Positions 39,997 to 54,478 are shown, counted from the stretch's first letter. The stretch is 64,000 nt of DNA from Anas platyrhynchos (GCF_047663525.1 NC_092611.1:7415001-7479000); one strand, 5' to 3'. Translations and numbers: made by a program. The notes: a model not told the origin generated them from the letters alone.

Positions 39997-42639
39997 GCCT
40001 GATGTTAGGAGCCTTTAATAGTGAGCTCCAGCTGCATCCTGGATGACAATGAGAAATCAGCAGGGGCTCACAGAGCAAAGTTAAATCTGTCTGATAGATC
40101 TGGATGACCCCAAAACGTCCCAAGGCCCTGCAGGTCCACCTTGGAAGCTGTACGGAGATACACTTGGCCGATAGCCATAACCTGCCATAGGGAAAGTCTT
40201 CCTCTGCTGTGCCAGTGGGAGATTGGAGGAACCAAGAACTGCTGCCCATGCCAGAAGCTGTTCATCAGTTGGGTTTTTGGCCCTGTACAGAGCAGTGGCT
40301 CCTGCTGAGCTGAGAATTATAAACCTACATCTCCACTCCCTGCCCGCCCCTCATTTCAAACACTGGGTTTTAAATGATGCATAACCCTTCCGGGCCTTCT
40401 GCCTGGGCACAGAAACTTTCCCATACCAAGGGAATTAAAAACTAGGTTACACACACTTGTCACACCAGAAAGTTCCTTAAAGCAGCTGCAAAAAGACCTC
40501 ATTTGGTCACCTCTCATCGGAGGTCTGTGACCAGCTTCCCCGCAGAGGCTGGAGGTGTTCGATCACAGCCTTTTGGTGGTCCAGCCAGCCCCATGTGTTT
40601 CACAGGCTCATTCCCCAACAGCTATCAGCCTTCCCAGAACTTCCCAGGGTGAAGCCATAAAAGTCTCGTAAGATATTAAGCTGACAGTACACCTGAACGC
40701 ATACATTCATTACTCTGAGCGCTGGATCCTGAACTGAGCACGTTGTAGCTCTACCACCCCTGAAGGAAGCCGGGTGGTAGCGGTGATACTCGGACCTGGA
40801 GCATCCCAAAGTACAAAAGCTCAGGTTTCCACATGGGGCATCTTCTTTGCCAACTCCACATTATTTAAAGACAAGGTAGAAGCACTCCATTTCTTTTTTT
40901 AAAGCCCTCTCCTCAACACATGGTATACACGTCATTGATACACAATTAACTGCATGTGTGCAATGACGGAGACATTGGCAGAAGAAATGTACGTCTAAAG
41001 GAGAAGAAAAGCAAAGAGACGTGCCGTGACATGTTATCATTAGGGAGTCATAATTTCCTTCCTGTAGTCATACAACAGCTGTCACTAACATCTTGAACAC
41101 AGACCATGTATTAGAATACCATAGCAAATGCCTTTTCAGGCGAAAGAAAGAGAGGGCATGTTAACTGGGTGAATAGCAGGAAGAATATTTTGACAGCTTG
41201 AATGCATTAACCTCCCCGTCGAACGCCCACAACCTTTGCTAGAACTTTGCTTGGTAGACACCTTCTGCGTGCCAGGCGAGGAGACGGGGACTCGATACAT
41301 CCATCGCAGGCACAGCCCGAGGCCTCGGCTGCCAGGGGCTGCTTTCTGTAGGCAGGGGATGTGCAACATCCATAGGCACCTCTGGGGAGCATCTCTCCAT
41401 CTCCACGCTCCCAGCTTTCAGTGGGGTTTTCAGGAGAATAAAGTGAATGTCGAACACAGCACGACGTCCTGTCTTGTGGATAGAGGGAATGGTACCCCAG
41501 GTTGATGTTACACATGAGAATCTCTCCTCTAGCCTTGTCTTCAGGAGGAGGGAAGGCATTTTCTCCATCTAGCTAAGAACCTGGAAACCACCACAGAGGT
41601 CCCAAAGATGCTCCAGTTGGTGTTTCAAACAGAAGTTTTGAAACTTGGTGTTTCAACCTAAGCAACTACATTCCTTGTGGCTTCTGCCTCAGTCTTGTAC
41701 CTTCTCAGAAAGCCACACACCACCTCCTTCAGCAGGAACCCATCTTCTCCTAGCAATAACGTCAGCCAACCCATTTTAAGAACAGGTTTTAACTCACATG
41801 AATAAGGACCTCAAAGGTTACCATGATAGGGACGTGTTCAAACACCTTGAATGTTCGCCATAAGTAGTTTATCCAAGGCAGGCTGATTATTAAAGCTTTC
41901 AGCACAGTTTATTCAGGAGTGCTAGTTCTCATTACAAGGCAGGCTGCAACAATTCATCAATCCTGAGCAAAAGATAATTAATCAGCACCCAGAGCCGTTT
42001 TTGCAAATACAAAGCCTGATTGAAACAAACCAAAATAAGAAAAAAAAATAAAAACCCATGACAGAGCTGTTGGCACTTGCCAACTCCTCTTGATTAAACT
42101 TATTTTCACCTCCAGGTGCATACACAGGATGAGTTTTGTTAATTAAACCTGCCAGTCAACTCATTATGCATTCAATTAAGAGAGCCTGATGCCTTGATTT
42201 TATGCAGCTGGCGGGCTGCATGGTGACAGACTCACAGGCCTGTGTTGTCAGAGTGCATGAGTTCGAATGGGGAAGGCAGAAGAGAAGCTCCAAAATATGG
42301 CTAAGTGCGATATTTGCTAATTGGACATCCTCTCAGTGTGTGTTTTATTTATTTTTTTTCCGAGGCTGTAACGGATGGGGCTGTTTAGCAGCCGTACAGC
42401 CTGGCTGCGTGTAAGGGGAACTTGCTGCAGAGAGGGAAATTTTGCGTTTGTCTCCTTTGGAAAGCCGCATAGATGCTCGGAATATTCATGATAGACGCTG
42501 GCAAGGTTAAGAGACGAGGAGAGTGGCACCTAGATGCCATGGTGATGAATGCTGCGTGAATAGATTAGACAGAGGCCCTGAAGCTTCTATAAAATGGTGG
42601 GGGTTTCATTTAGATGAAAGATAGCCTTTATTCTTAAGG

Positions 42640-42750
42640 CATCACACTGAGAGCCGGCAGATCTGGATGCCGGCCCTGGCTCTGCCTCAAACTCCTTCCA
42701 TGACCTTGAATAAATCCCAGAGGTCCCTGCTGACAAGGTGTCCACAGTTA
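42640..42750 (+). mobile_element. MIR-like relic, + orientation
   Basis: GGCAGATCTGGATGCCGGC, then CTGGCTCTGCCTCAAACTCC and CCATGACCTTGAATAAATCC, match the MIR core order (gactgggttcgaatccc, agctctgccactgact, gtgaccttgggcaagtc). The 3' end is lost. Confidence 0.5.
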
Positions 42751-45629
42751 TATCTTTCAAGAGGCAACCCTTAGCCCCTCCGTGCTCCTCAGCTACCCAC
42801 CGGTGACTGAAGGCTGTTGCCTCTGCAGTGCCTACCGCTCCGAGCTATTTATATTCCGCTTCCTAGGAGCAGACAATGTCGCTTGTTTTGTGCTGCAAGA
42901 AAGCCGGTTACAATGGATCTCCGAGCCCAGCCGCCAAACAGAAGGAAAGCCTGAAACGTCTGCGACAAAAGAATTTGGGGCTGCCTGCAACAGCTCCGCA
43001 GCCACCTCGCAGTGACATTTGTGAGCCTTCATGCTGCCCACAAACAGGAGAAGTGACCTACAGAGGTGACCCATCTGCGTGGCTCTGAGCAGAGAATTAA
43101 TTTCCTTTCCCCTCTTTCTGTTGTTTCCTTCAGGTTTGAAGGCTTTCGTATAGCTTCGAGGACAGACAAGAGGCACACCATGCCACGCCGACGTTAATGA
43201 CATCCTTCTGTTTGTGCTGTATGGACACAAAACATGGGATATTTGGTTTGTGTTCCCAGCCAGAGGCCAGGAGATAATTTCTCCTCGCACACACCATCTC
43301 ATTTGGCTCCTGGGGGACAAGGGATCTCTGAAGCATTAGCACCTGAGGAGAGGTGAAGACAAGGTGCTGGCACTGTGCTATGCTCCTGAGGACACCCCGT
43401 TCTCAGAGGGATTCTTTGTGCAGCCCTGAACTGATGGCCAGTTTCAGACCAAGGAAGAATTTTCTCCATGGCTCAAATCGTCAGGGACAGCTGGGTTTGC
43501 TGCTTCACCCTGCCTCAGACCATGCTCCAGTTCTTATTATTAACTGGGAATTTTATTTCATGCACATACCACCTATGGAAAGGCTATGGACACCTGCAAT
43601 GGCATTGATTTCCTCTGGCCTTTTTTTTTTTTCCATAGTTCTTTATGACCTTTATGGCTTTTCATGTCTTCACTGCAGCCCTTTAGTTTGTTACTGGATA
43701 TTTTGCAACTGACAGGGAATGCTCCAGATGTTTCGTGGAGCCCTCTGAGCTACACCTCCGTCCTAGAGCTGACTGGAAGTGTGAGGAACTGAACTTTGAC
43801 CGAAGAGATCCCATGAGTCTTGTATGTTTTATCAGACCACGGAACTGAGAGGGTTTTGTTATTATTATTGTAAGCTGCTTTGCTATCTGGTTTCACGTCC
43901 CCTGCAACTGCTGGAAGCAATGGCTCAGGCTCACGGGATGCCTAAGGACACAAAGAAGCACCAAACACTTGGTAAATCCCAACAGCTATCTGTAGTGACC
44001 TAAACCCCAGTGTCCACCAACATGTGAGAACTGGTCCAAATCCAATATCACTCTTCCAGACCCCAGCTAGATGCAAATCAACCACAAGTCAAGCCTCTGC
44101 TCCCTTGCTGATTTTGCTGTTAGCAGCTGTGTCCCTAGCAAAACTAGCAAGGCAATTAGTGGTTGGCAGTAGCTCTTGCAGCTGGTCTGATTTTTTTTTA
44201 ATTTCAGCTTCCATTGAGATGCACTAGTTTGTCAGAACAGCAAAAAGAAAGTGAAGGATTTGGGGTCAGATGCTCTGTGCTGGGACCAAACCACAGCACG
44301 GACTGTGGTCTCAGAGAGACTCTGTGCTCTAGCCAGCCAAATACCCTCATGACTTGAGTCTTACTTGGAAAAATGTCATGCTTGGGGTCAAATCTCTTCT
44401 GACTCAGACTTGGACTGGAGCCTTCCACGTGCCAGGTGTGAACCTGGCCCACTGGGCCAGCAGCTGCTCCATGCAAGGAGTTTCATTTCCCTGTGAAACC
44501 TTTCTAAAACTCATGGCTCAGCCTCACACCTGGATGGAAGAAAGTGACAGAACCTCAGGCTTTTTGAAGCAACCTGTCATTCTTGAAGTCCAGCCAAGTG
44601 TGGATGTTTATTACCTTTTCCAAAGGATGATGGTTTGCAATTCCACCCACCTGTGAGCAGTTTATAAACACATCCTGACCCAGAGCCCAGCAGCTGGTGC
44701 TGAGCAATCCTAAAACAGGACAACACTTTCTGCCTCAAAACTTCCAGCACAGGAAAGCAGAGAGGTTTGCACGGAAGATATCTGGAGTCTCTTAGCAAGG
44801 ACTTCCAGCTGTTTGAGCTGAAGGCAGCTCTGAACAGATGCTGCATCTGGCTCCCCCAGTGCAGGAACAGGATCTGCACCAGGAGATCCTTCCCCACTCT
44901 GTCTTTCCAGCCACTGATGGGATTTTCTCAGTTGGAGGTTGCCCCAGCTTAAAACTAAAGCAGAACAGGGCAGCTCTTGCATGGCTACATGCTTAGTACC
45001 AGGAAACAAAGTCCCATGACCATCCCTTCTCCCAGCCACCAGCACCCCTGCACACATCAGTCCTACAGAGCCCCTCCTGGGGCACCTCTCCCTGCCCCAG
45101 ATGAGCCTGCAAAATTTCCATGTGTCACCTTTTGCAGCTACTGGAAATTTTCCTGAGAGCTGGAGCCCTGCCACAAACACATTCCACAGAAACTCCCTAT
45201 CAAAGCCTACATGTGCCCTCCTGGGGAAAATAATAAAAACAAAAAATAGGAGTCCTGTGCTTTGTCCATGCTCCGAGGCACCCCCAAAGAGAAGGGCTCC
45301 TGCATTCACCGAAGCCAGGCTGCTGGAAGCTGTGAGGTCGTCTGCTCTGAAAGTCTGCCCTTTGACTGGACCAATGTTACTGCCAGAATGATTTGCTTGG
45401 TCCCTCCCCAGGATCTAAAGACTAAATGCTCCTGCCACCTCAAAGAAAATTCAAAGTGAATATAAAAAGTGCTATAAAAATAACAAATAGTCCGAGAGAA
45501 GTTGGAAGGCCTTTTTCCATCCCATCAATGTAATTGCTGCTGTCCTCTATTCACAATCATTTGCAGAGATAAAATAGAAAAAGAAAATTACCAGCCTACA
45601 ACTAATTGCTTTCTTCCCCTGACCTAGAA
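42751..45629. other. Intergenic, no gene seen
   Basis: Ordinary sequence between two MIR-like relics. The 199-codon minus frame at 44710-45309 shows no recognisable domain. Confidence 0.6.
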
Positions 45630-45745
45630 AATAATAATAGTTTGCATTTCTATAGCTCCTTTTATCCAGAGATCTCAAAGCACTCCGCAATCACTTATTA
45701 ATCATTGCTCTCAGACCCCTGAAAGTTGGGGAACCGCCGTGCGGC
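45630..45745 (-). mobile_element. MIR/AmnSINE-like 3' end relic, - orientation
   Basis: TTTGCATTTCTATAGCTCCT, then TCCAGAGATCTCAAAGCACT and ATCACTTATTAATCATTG, match the reversed 3' tail of amniote MIR-like SINEs (tttgcatttatatagcgcct, atctcaaagcgcttta, attaattaatt). The body of the element is missing. Confidence 0.55.
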
Positions 45746-48700
45746 TCCTTTGTACATGCCTGGAGATGCACAAAAACCCCATGGCACAGCCACACGTGGG
45801 TATGTGTGAACCTGGCCGAGCCCCTCTGCCCAAGCAGGGAGCTGTGCCCACAGATGGACTCAGCCCCCCTCCCCTTTATCCCCCCGCTGCCCACAGCGGC
45901 ACAAAGAGGGGGTCCCCTCTCCAGGCTGGGGGGTCACAGCACTCCATCCTGGCTCAGCATCCATGAGAACAGTTTTGCAAGGATCCTTGTAGTGCTTTCT
46001 GTGCTGCTCCTCTCTCCCCATCCCCATCTTGCTCTCTCTTCTGGGCTAGAGGATGCTGTACAGGTTTTATGGCACTTTTGCCAGGACCAGGCTGCGCTCT
46101 GGCTGTAGGGTCAGCACGCCCTCCCCATAACACAGCCTTTGGGCAGCTGCAAAGCGAGCACAGGAACAGAGAAAGGAAAGGCAGAACGTGTCCAGGGCCT
46201 ACCTATAAATTCTTCTCATCCTCTAGAGACTTAACATTGTTATTTCAGTTCCTTGTTCCTTTAGGCAATGATTGAAAACGCCATCCTTCGCACAGGTCAT
46301 TGTCAGCAAATTACCGCTATCTAAAGACGAGGAGGCAATGACTTAAGTAGCAAGGCAAGATTAACATAACCAGAACAAATTCAGAGTTACTGCACTTTAT
46401 AGTGCCAAGTCCTCATTCCTCCAGCTCTTCCCTTCCTGAAACACTTTTTATTACCCTCATGGCGTATTGTGTCCAATGCTTAACCAGATTAAAAGCACGC
46501 CTGAAAGAAGACCATCCGTTTTAGCATATTAGAGTAAATGAAATAATAATTGCTCCCTTACCACTCAGACTTTTTATCCAAGAACTGTAATAATGTTTTA
46601 CAGGTGTTAAATTAAGACGCAGTTGCTGTAAGGTAGGAAATTTCACCCCTTGGTGGAATCAAGAGACAAAGAGTCGGCCACGGTACGTAAGGATGAAGGC
46701 GCTGCACGCTCTGCTGAGTGGAAAACACACCGGGTTTGCAAGTGTTACTGAGCCAGCAGCAGAGCAGCTTTGGAAAGCACCCAGCTGAACCAGGAGCTTC
46801 AGTTCTGGTTTCAGAGTGTCTCGAGACCTTGCAGTTCCCATTATTTTCCAGCAGCAGTGGGGTCCTCAACACCCTCCTGGAAGTGCAGTCGGACCCCAGC
46901 CCCTCTCAGCCACCCGCACCCCACTGACAGTGTAGGCTCTGCCATCCCAAATCCCCTGCTCATCCTCTTGTCAGATGGCTGCCTAGCACAAACCCAACTC
47001 TTGCAAGAAATGCCCTCCTCTGCAGAGGTCTGAGCATGATTTCTCCCCGCTGGCAGGCAGCAGAGCTGCCCTACAATTCACACCCTGGCACGGCCACGGG
47101 CTGGCTCTGCCAGAGGATTTCTGGAGCACTGCGAGCCTCACGGGGCAGACTGGAGGCACTCAGTGACACACAGGAAAATGGGAAGGAGCCTTCAGGTCTT
47201 GGATGTCAGCACTGTAATGGCATTGTTAAAAAATCAAATCGATTGAGATCAGCCAGGGTATCAGACATGAAGCTCATCAGCATCGCTAAGAAAGTGAGGT
47301 TAATTTTGTGCCAGCATTTTAATGCTTTACCCTGGGCCAAGTGAGCTTGCTTAACAATAAAAAGTTCTAATTCTTATTCTCATAAATGCCCAAAATACCC
47401 TCATCACACTCTGAAGAGTTCCCTTGCACCATTTAAAGCTGAAGGGCCACATGCTGTCAGTAGGGGAACAGGATGGTCACCACCTGCAGGTCCTCTGCCA
47501 AGGCAGCACCTGAGCCAAAAAGCTGGGATCTCTGTGCTTAACGCATGCAAGCACTGCTCAGAAACAGCCAAAAAGCAAAACTCAACTCAGGGACTGGGAA
47601 CTGCATCAGGAGAGATGAAGGCTGGAACTATAAAGTGTTCACATACTGGCTCAATACATGGTGTACCCACTAGATGGGGCAAAAAGCTGCATTCTGGTTT
47701 AAAAAGGTCTCCAGGCCTTCCTTTCACTGCTGTGCTCTTTGAGCAGGGAGGCCAGCCAGAAGGTGTCTGGATACTGAGCTGCTTTTGTCACCTCCAGGTC
47801 CAGAAGCCCAGGATCCATTAATCCATTAAAAATGGGTAAGAATGATGGGAAAGCTGCTACTGAGCTCCAATAGGGCATCCAGAAAAAAAAAACCTCAAGG
47901 TTCCTTGCACACTGGGAGGGTCATTTCCAAAAGCTTTGCTGAAGAACACCCACAGGATGAAGCTCAGGTATAAGGCAGGTATCAGTTTTACCAGCTGAAA
48001 TCCCAGTTACAATCACACCATAATTCCAAGCCATCCGGTCCAGACCAGCAACCAGAAACCAAAACTTTACAGGCACGCTCATCCCAAATCTCTCTTCCTA
48101 GCAATTCCTGCAACAAACAGAGGGGACACTGGACCCCAGTCTGTATGCACCAAAATAACACTGCTATTTGCTGTAACCACACACCACAAAGGAACTTGCT
48201 GATCACCAAGTCTCCTCGCCAACAGAAAAGCCATCACCCCACACCCAGAATTGCCAGTTGATTAATGAAACTCCCCCCACCCCCCTTGGAAAGCTTCTGT
48301 TCTTCTTTGCACTTTAATATGACTGGTTTACAAGAAATTAAACTTGTCAAAGCTCTAAGGAGGGGGTGAGAACAAAGCAAAGGCAAACAAACCTCTCCGA
48401 GTTACTGTGTTCTTCCACCCCACAGCCAGGAAGATCTGATTCACCAAAGCAGTTGCTGTGTCCCCATAGCTGCTTTTATAGGGTAGCCAGGTGTCTGTTG
48501 GGAGCCTGATGGCTCGTTGCTTGTTAACAGCAAACATTTGTGCAGAGCCTGGCACAGAAGTTAACTTTTGGCTTCCCCTGGCCTGCAGGGACTCAGGACT
48601 TCCAAGAGATGTCTTGAAAATGACCTCCTTGCATGGAAAAGTCTGATTCAGCCCCAAAATGGAAAGAGGTGGCTTGCTGTAATCCTGTAATTGCTGCTGA

Positions 48701-51700
48701 AATGCAGCTGCCCCTGGTCAGAAGTGTGCTAACCTTCTTGTGGGGATAAGTTCGAGGCAGAAAATAAGACATCCTCAGCCCAGACTCAATGGGACAGCAA
48801 CCAGGCTGAAAGCTAACCCCTAAACTGAATCCGAGCACGTAGGAATGAATGAAGCCATTTCATTTAGTTTGTCTTGCCGTGGATCAGACTAGCTGGCTTT
48901 ATTATTTCTGTGCTGAAAGCTCTCGTGTACCTCTGAGGATGGCCATTCATCACCAACCAGCCCCAATCCTGTCTCCACCACCGCTGCCAAAGCCCCGCAC
49001 GGCACTCCGAGAGGCAGCGTTTGGCTCAGGATCCCATTCCAGCTAAGGACACTACTGCAGCCCTTTTAAAGGTCCCACGTCATGTCTGAAAACCTCATCT
49101 TCCATCACACGCTTGGCCTGCCGATACTGCACCTTGATTCATTTCTTCCCCTCCTTGTTTTGTAATACATAATTGCCAAGTTTTCAAGGAGAGGGATAAA
49201 TGGAAACAAGGCATTTGAGGTCTGCATTAAAACCAAGTGCTCTCATCTCTCTTTACCTGACCTGCTGCAAACTTCCTCGGCTCTGCACCAAATCAATAGC
49301 ACAGTGCACAGTAAATAGCATCAAGCAATCCTACTTGGTATGGAAAAAACAGAAAGATAGTCCATACTCACATGCCCGAGGGGACCTTTTGCTAAACAGG
49401 TAGAGGCATCTCACCATGGAGACGTACGTTTCAGCAGAGCGGCTCTCAGCCTCCCGAAGACATGACTGGAAAACATTTCCGTGCGATATTCGGCAGTAGA
49501 AGTCCCTTTCAGCACAGCTAAGTCAGGGGAAGCTGATCAGAACTCATACGTCTGCCTTCCTTATGGTGTCAAACGCAGAGCTGAGGGAGGAAGACGGGCA
49601 TCTGCCTGTATACGTTATGAGGATGCCTCATCTTGTGCCCCATCTGCTGCACCACTATGTGTTTCGGTTTGTTGGGTTTCTCTGCTTTGTCAAAAAAAAG
49701 CACTCAAATATTGTGCAGAGCGCAGTGAAATCATTCAGCAATAAAGGAGAATTTCCATACATGCCATAGCAGCTCCCCTTTTTGAAATACCTCTGTGGGT
49801 ATATTGGTGGGTCGGAGACTTTAACCTCTGGCAAAGAGCTTAGGAACAGCTAGACCAGGAGAAAAGAGGGTTTGTCCCACTGTAACTGAGCAGCTCTGAC
49901 CTTCTTATTCACCCCAGTGAGAAATAGTTTGCCAGACTGGCTGTAATTTTGGTGCTTTCACTACTACATGATTTTTCTTTAAAGCAAAAACGAGAAGAAT
50001 GTGCTGGGATGCAGCTGCAGACAGAAAACCTCATCACTTCCATCTCTTGCCTGGAAAATATTGAGGTGTGCGATCACACTTCAGACCTAATAGTTCTGGG
50101 AGCGGACCCTGATTTGCCCAATATTGTTTGCAGGCTGGTTTAAACTCCATGGAGCGTGAAAGGACAGGCGGGACCTTGCCCTCCTGGGAGGAATCTGTCC
50201 TTACGTGGACCTCTCTTTCATAAGAAAGACCAAATGTCACTGTCTCAGGGCATCTCCTCTTCTGGGGGCCTCAGCCATATGGTCTGCAGGCTGGCCAGAA
50301 TCATCTCACGCTATATTCGGTGTATGAAAATAGGGCTCCTGCCTCAAGAAAATAAAACAATCAAAAATTGAAGGGGGAATTGTTCAAGTATTCCAGCAAC
50401 TCTGGGGAAGAAGAAAATCGAGGAAAGGCAAACAAGAGCTGTACACCATTCCTAAAGCTCAGCAGACTGGGATTTGGGGGATAGTCTAGAGGGATGTGAG
50501 GCTCTCCCCGAGCTTTTTGAGCATGCAGCAGAGAGGAAATACAGTATTAGCAGCTAACACAAGAGGGAAGTGCAGCACCAAAATCCAGCCCATTGCAGGG
50601 AAAGAGCACCAGGCTTGCTTCAGCCTTGGCTTGGAGGTCTGTGATCACACCCTGGTGGAAAAGAGCTGGGTCCTTGCATGGTAGCGCCTTTTCCTCCCTC
50701 CCTTTGCAAGGATGCCTGGACCCAGGAAAAATCTCCCTCGGCCACGACCTGAAGGGGCCATTGCTCCTGATTTTGCTGGGGCTGAAAGCTCCTGCACAGC
50801 TGCACTGATGGCTCTCACACACAATATTCACCAGGCTCTGAGCTCCCTCCTGCCCTGGGCTCCTGTCCTGGCCACCAAGCCCTACAGCAATCACACCTCC
50901 AGCTTCTCCTCTTTCTGATTTTGGAGCCAGCCAACGCTTCCCTGCAGCTCTCCTATTAGGCAGCTGCTTGGAGCTCGCTTGGGATTACTCCGGGGTCGCT
51001 CTCAGCCCAGCCTAACAGCCAGGATCCCTGCAGGGCCGGGGGCCGTTTACACACACCGAGTGGAAGAGGGATCCAGCTCAGGAGTAGGAAGCTCAAAGCA
51101 TTCATCTCGACTTTGTGTTCTTTAAAATGAGATGTATACAGTGTGGAAATGTTCCCCGGAGTCAAACAGAATGAGAAACAGATGGGAAATTATTTGCAAA
51201 CAGGAACTCTTTTCTTTCCTTGTTGGCCTGCTTTGTTTTGTTTACCCCTCAAAATCCTAACCAGAAACACCAGGAGGATGATACGGCTGCAAGCTACTTC
51301 TACTAGCAGGGCTGGGTAAACAAAACTACAAAGCACTGACAAAGCAACGCACTGATTTTTACGTGATGCTTTGAGCACGGCATCGAGCCTTACCTCGGGC
51401 CCCCGTCCAGCAGAGGCTGATGCACGGGCTTGATTTCACTGCTGGGAGTGCAGAGAGGCTACAATGAGCAGGAAAGACAAAAAAAAAATAAAAATTAAAC
51501 ATGTGCACTCCCAGAACTGTGGCCTTAACTCGTAAATCTTAATTGCTCTTCTTGCAGATGACACGAGCAAGGTTTATGCTGAGTGTCATTAATAGAGATG
51601 AGAGTTTGGGCCAAAAGGACGGAGCGTGTTTAATTTGCTGCGTTGCTCAGCCAGATAAAGGCAGTAGCAGCTGAAATCAAAGCATCATGTAAATTTATGC

Positions 51701-52420
51701 TCTAAGTAGGAATGCAACATTTTAGTAAGTGATTGCAAGGAGCTACACATGGAGCCGCACACGGCGGAATTTAATTTACAGAGAACAGCCTCTATCTTTT
51801 AGCCATTCGCATAATGAAGAATTAAATATGAAACAAATTGCAAACACTTGCAGCTGAAGCAGGAGGTTGGATTGTGTTCGCTCACATTGAAATTACATCT
51901 TGAAGGAGGATCACGCCACAGAAATACAGCTACAGTGGACGTACACATACACGTGAAATAAACCTCTTCTGTAACACAAAGATGTGCACTACTAACGTGC
52001 TGTCTTCCAGATAAAATTGTTATCAAAAATATTAAAAAATAGCCTCTTATGTTCCTAGGTATGTTTGATGAGTACATTACTAACATTTCTTCAATTTTTG
52101 CTTATTCCTACCATTCCTCCTTTATTGCTCTTTTATTATTTCTGTTTCAATGAACCTCACAAAACCTGATGAACTGTTTTCACTTTTGCTGGTAAGCACT
52201 TTCCCTCTGTTCTCCACTGAAAGGCTGCTGCAGTGTCCGAAAAGATGAAAGCTAAGAACCACAAATAACTAAAGAAAAATGAGGAAAGGAAGCAAAGCAA
52301 TCCTTAGAATCACTCAGCTGCTTTTAGGTTGTTACTGTCTCTGCGACAAACCAAATCACCAAACTTTCTACCTTGTCAAATAATTCCACAGAAGACTTAG
52401 GAAGATTTCAAATGATGATA

Positions 52421-52430
52421 CCCCCCCCCC
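52421..52430 (+). repeat. Poly-C run (10)
   Basis: Ten C followed by a TTCCTCTCCTT pyrimidine stretch. Confidence 0.85.
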
Positions 52431-54478
52431 TTCCTCTCCTTATCACTATTAAATCACACAAATACGTTTTTTCCTTGGAGTAATCTGACAAGAGCCCCTT
52501 TAATGACACAGGAATGCAGCTCGGCAAATCACAACAGAACTGCTCCTTGCGACAGAAGGACGAGTCAAGAAGAAAGGCCTTTGCAGGAACGCTGCAGATT
52601 TTGTGCAACCTCCAGCACATCAGCATATTTTACTGTGTGTGGGAGTTGGGGAAATCCCAGCAGCTTTCTATTGTGTCTCGTTATTTCTTGGCTTATACCC
52701 AAGCAAATAAATAATCATAGCAATAAACTAGATTCATACAAGTGTAGCAGGAACAGACATGAAATCCAACAGATAAGATAGCCAGTGCTCAAGATGTTTC
52801 TTGCACATGGGCCAGACGCTCAGAGCCCATTAATCTTTTGTTTGCTCAACTGTTCCCCACTACCAGAGAGCAGGATTACACAGCGCAGACCATGACGGGA
52901 ACCAGCTAACCATGCTGCTCCAGCCCAGCCTCGGAGGATTTGGTAGCAGTATGCTAATTTCCTGGTGGCTTTAGTTCCCTTTGAAAATCCCACCTATGGC
53001 AGTGAAGAGCTTCTGCAAGCGGCCGCGCACAGCAGGCGGTTCAGCACTTCCCCAGCCAGTTGCACGGCTGCCACGAGCACGTCTGCAAGGAGAAATGAAA
53101 AGGAAGCTTTGCTGCTTGCATTTATTTGCCATACCTATGAAGAACCCGGTGCTGCAGAGGTTAGGGGAGGGCGAGCTCCATCCTTGCACAGCCTCAGCCA
53201 CTCCCTGCTCCTACATCAGTGTTGTTTTGTTCCGTTTTTAATGACCCACAGAAGCCCATTCTGCTCACGCTGCCAAAGGAAGCTGATTTGGTCCCTGCAG
53301 GCAAATTCTGCTGTCCTGTACTCGGAGTGTCCTCACTCCATGGGGCCACCAAAGCACAAGAACGGGGCTCCAGAGGAGACGGCCTGGCGCAATAAATCAT
53401 TTCCTACTCACCTCCAGCGAGAAAGCCAGGGGTCGTCCTCACACAGAATCCCCCATTGCCTTCCAACCAGAAGTAACTCAAAACATTTCCAAATACATGT
53501 CCTTTTGCCTGCCTTTTACACTGAGAACGGGGCTTGAGAGGAAGGCAGGCTGCACTAGGTGTCACCCCTGCCCTCTGCTCTCCGAGTGAAATATTGCTCG
53601 TGCCTCGCCATCCAGCTCCACTCCACAGCTCCGTGCACAAACGCAAGGCTTATGGTGAAATCAAAGCGGGTTTTATTTGTAACGAGGAAAATACACTCCA
53701 GGCTGGAAGAAAATCCAAGCCAGAAAAGCAAATTCTCCAGTCCCTCCGGCCAGCTGGGGTCCCGCAGGGCCCAGCCCCAGCTGCTCCCTGCCGAAGCCAG
53801 CGGGGTTTGGAGCGAGGGGCTGCGGCCCCTGGGCCATAACCACGGGGTTTGGGTTCAGGGGGTGATCCCACAGCCCAAACCTCACGGCGGAGGGCTGAGG
53901 TTAGGTAGATGCGGTGAAGGGTGAGCATTTGTCCTCCTGGACAAAACCCAGAATCCTGTTCTCCCCCAAGCCAGCTGCTCTTTCTGTTTTTTTAATACTC
54001 TGGAGGGACTCAGATGTTGCGGTGATGAGAGGAGAGGAGGCTCACTAAGTACCTAGGCAGACGGATGCTGAGCGAAGGAAGAAAACCATCCCTGCGGGAC
54101 AGAGCCACGGCTAAATGCTTATTCCAGCCCAATGACCGAATCCTAACCAGGTAAAAGAGCTGGACAGGGGAGTTTTAGGCTTTAAGATTGAGCTGCTCTC
54201 AGGAATGCTGTTCTGCCACTTTCCTGATGCTCTCCAAACATTCTGGGATGGGTGCTGAGCACAAAGCCCGAGCGGTCACAGCGCTGCCAGGGAGCAATAA
54301 GGAACTGCAGAGGAGATGGGCCGAAGGTTGCTGAAGTCACCTTGGTCTTTGCTCTGTAAAAAAACCCAACTAACAATTCCAGCACAATTTTCATGCAGTT
54401 TCGAATCAAGTGTACAGCAGCTGTTCATTTTTCTGCGATAAATCACCGTTTCTTGACGTTTGGAAACTCGGGAGGCCC

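Larger units (their letters stand above)
28798..42639. other. Intergenic, no gene seen
   Basis: GC-richer parts at about 29.0-29.6 and 38.5-39.4 kb alternate with AT-richer parts. The GC-rich parts lack dense CpG, so I do not call promoters. The 246-codon minus frame at 32641-33381 and the 137-codon + frame at 34833-35246 show no known domain. Candidate conserved non-coding blocks are given as findings. Confidence 0.55.

Noticed and set aside
40480-40590. Possible CR1 3' fragment around CTGGAGGTGTTCGATCACA
   Set aside because: Only about 14 bases resemble CR1; the flanks do not follow the element.
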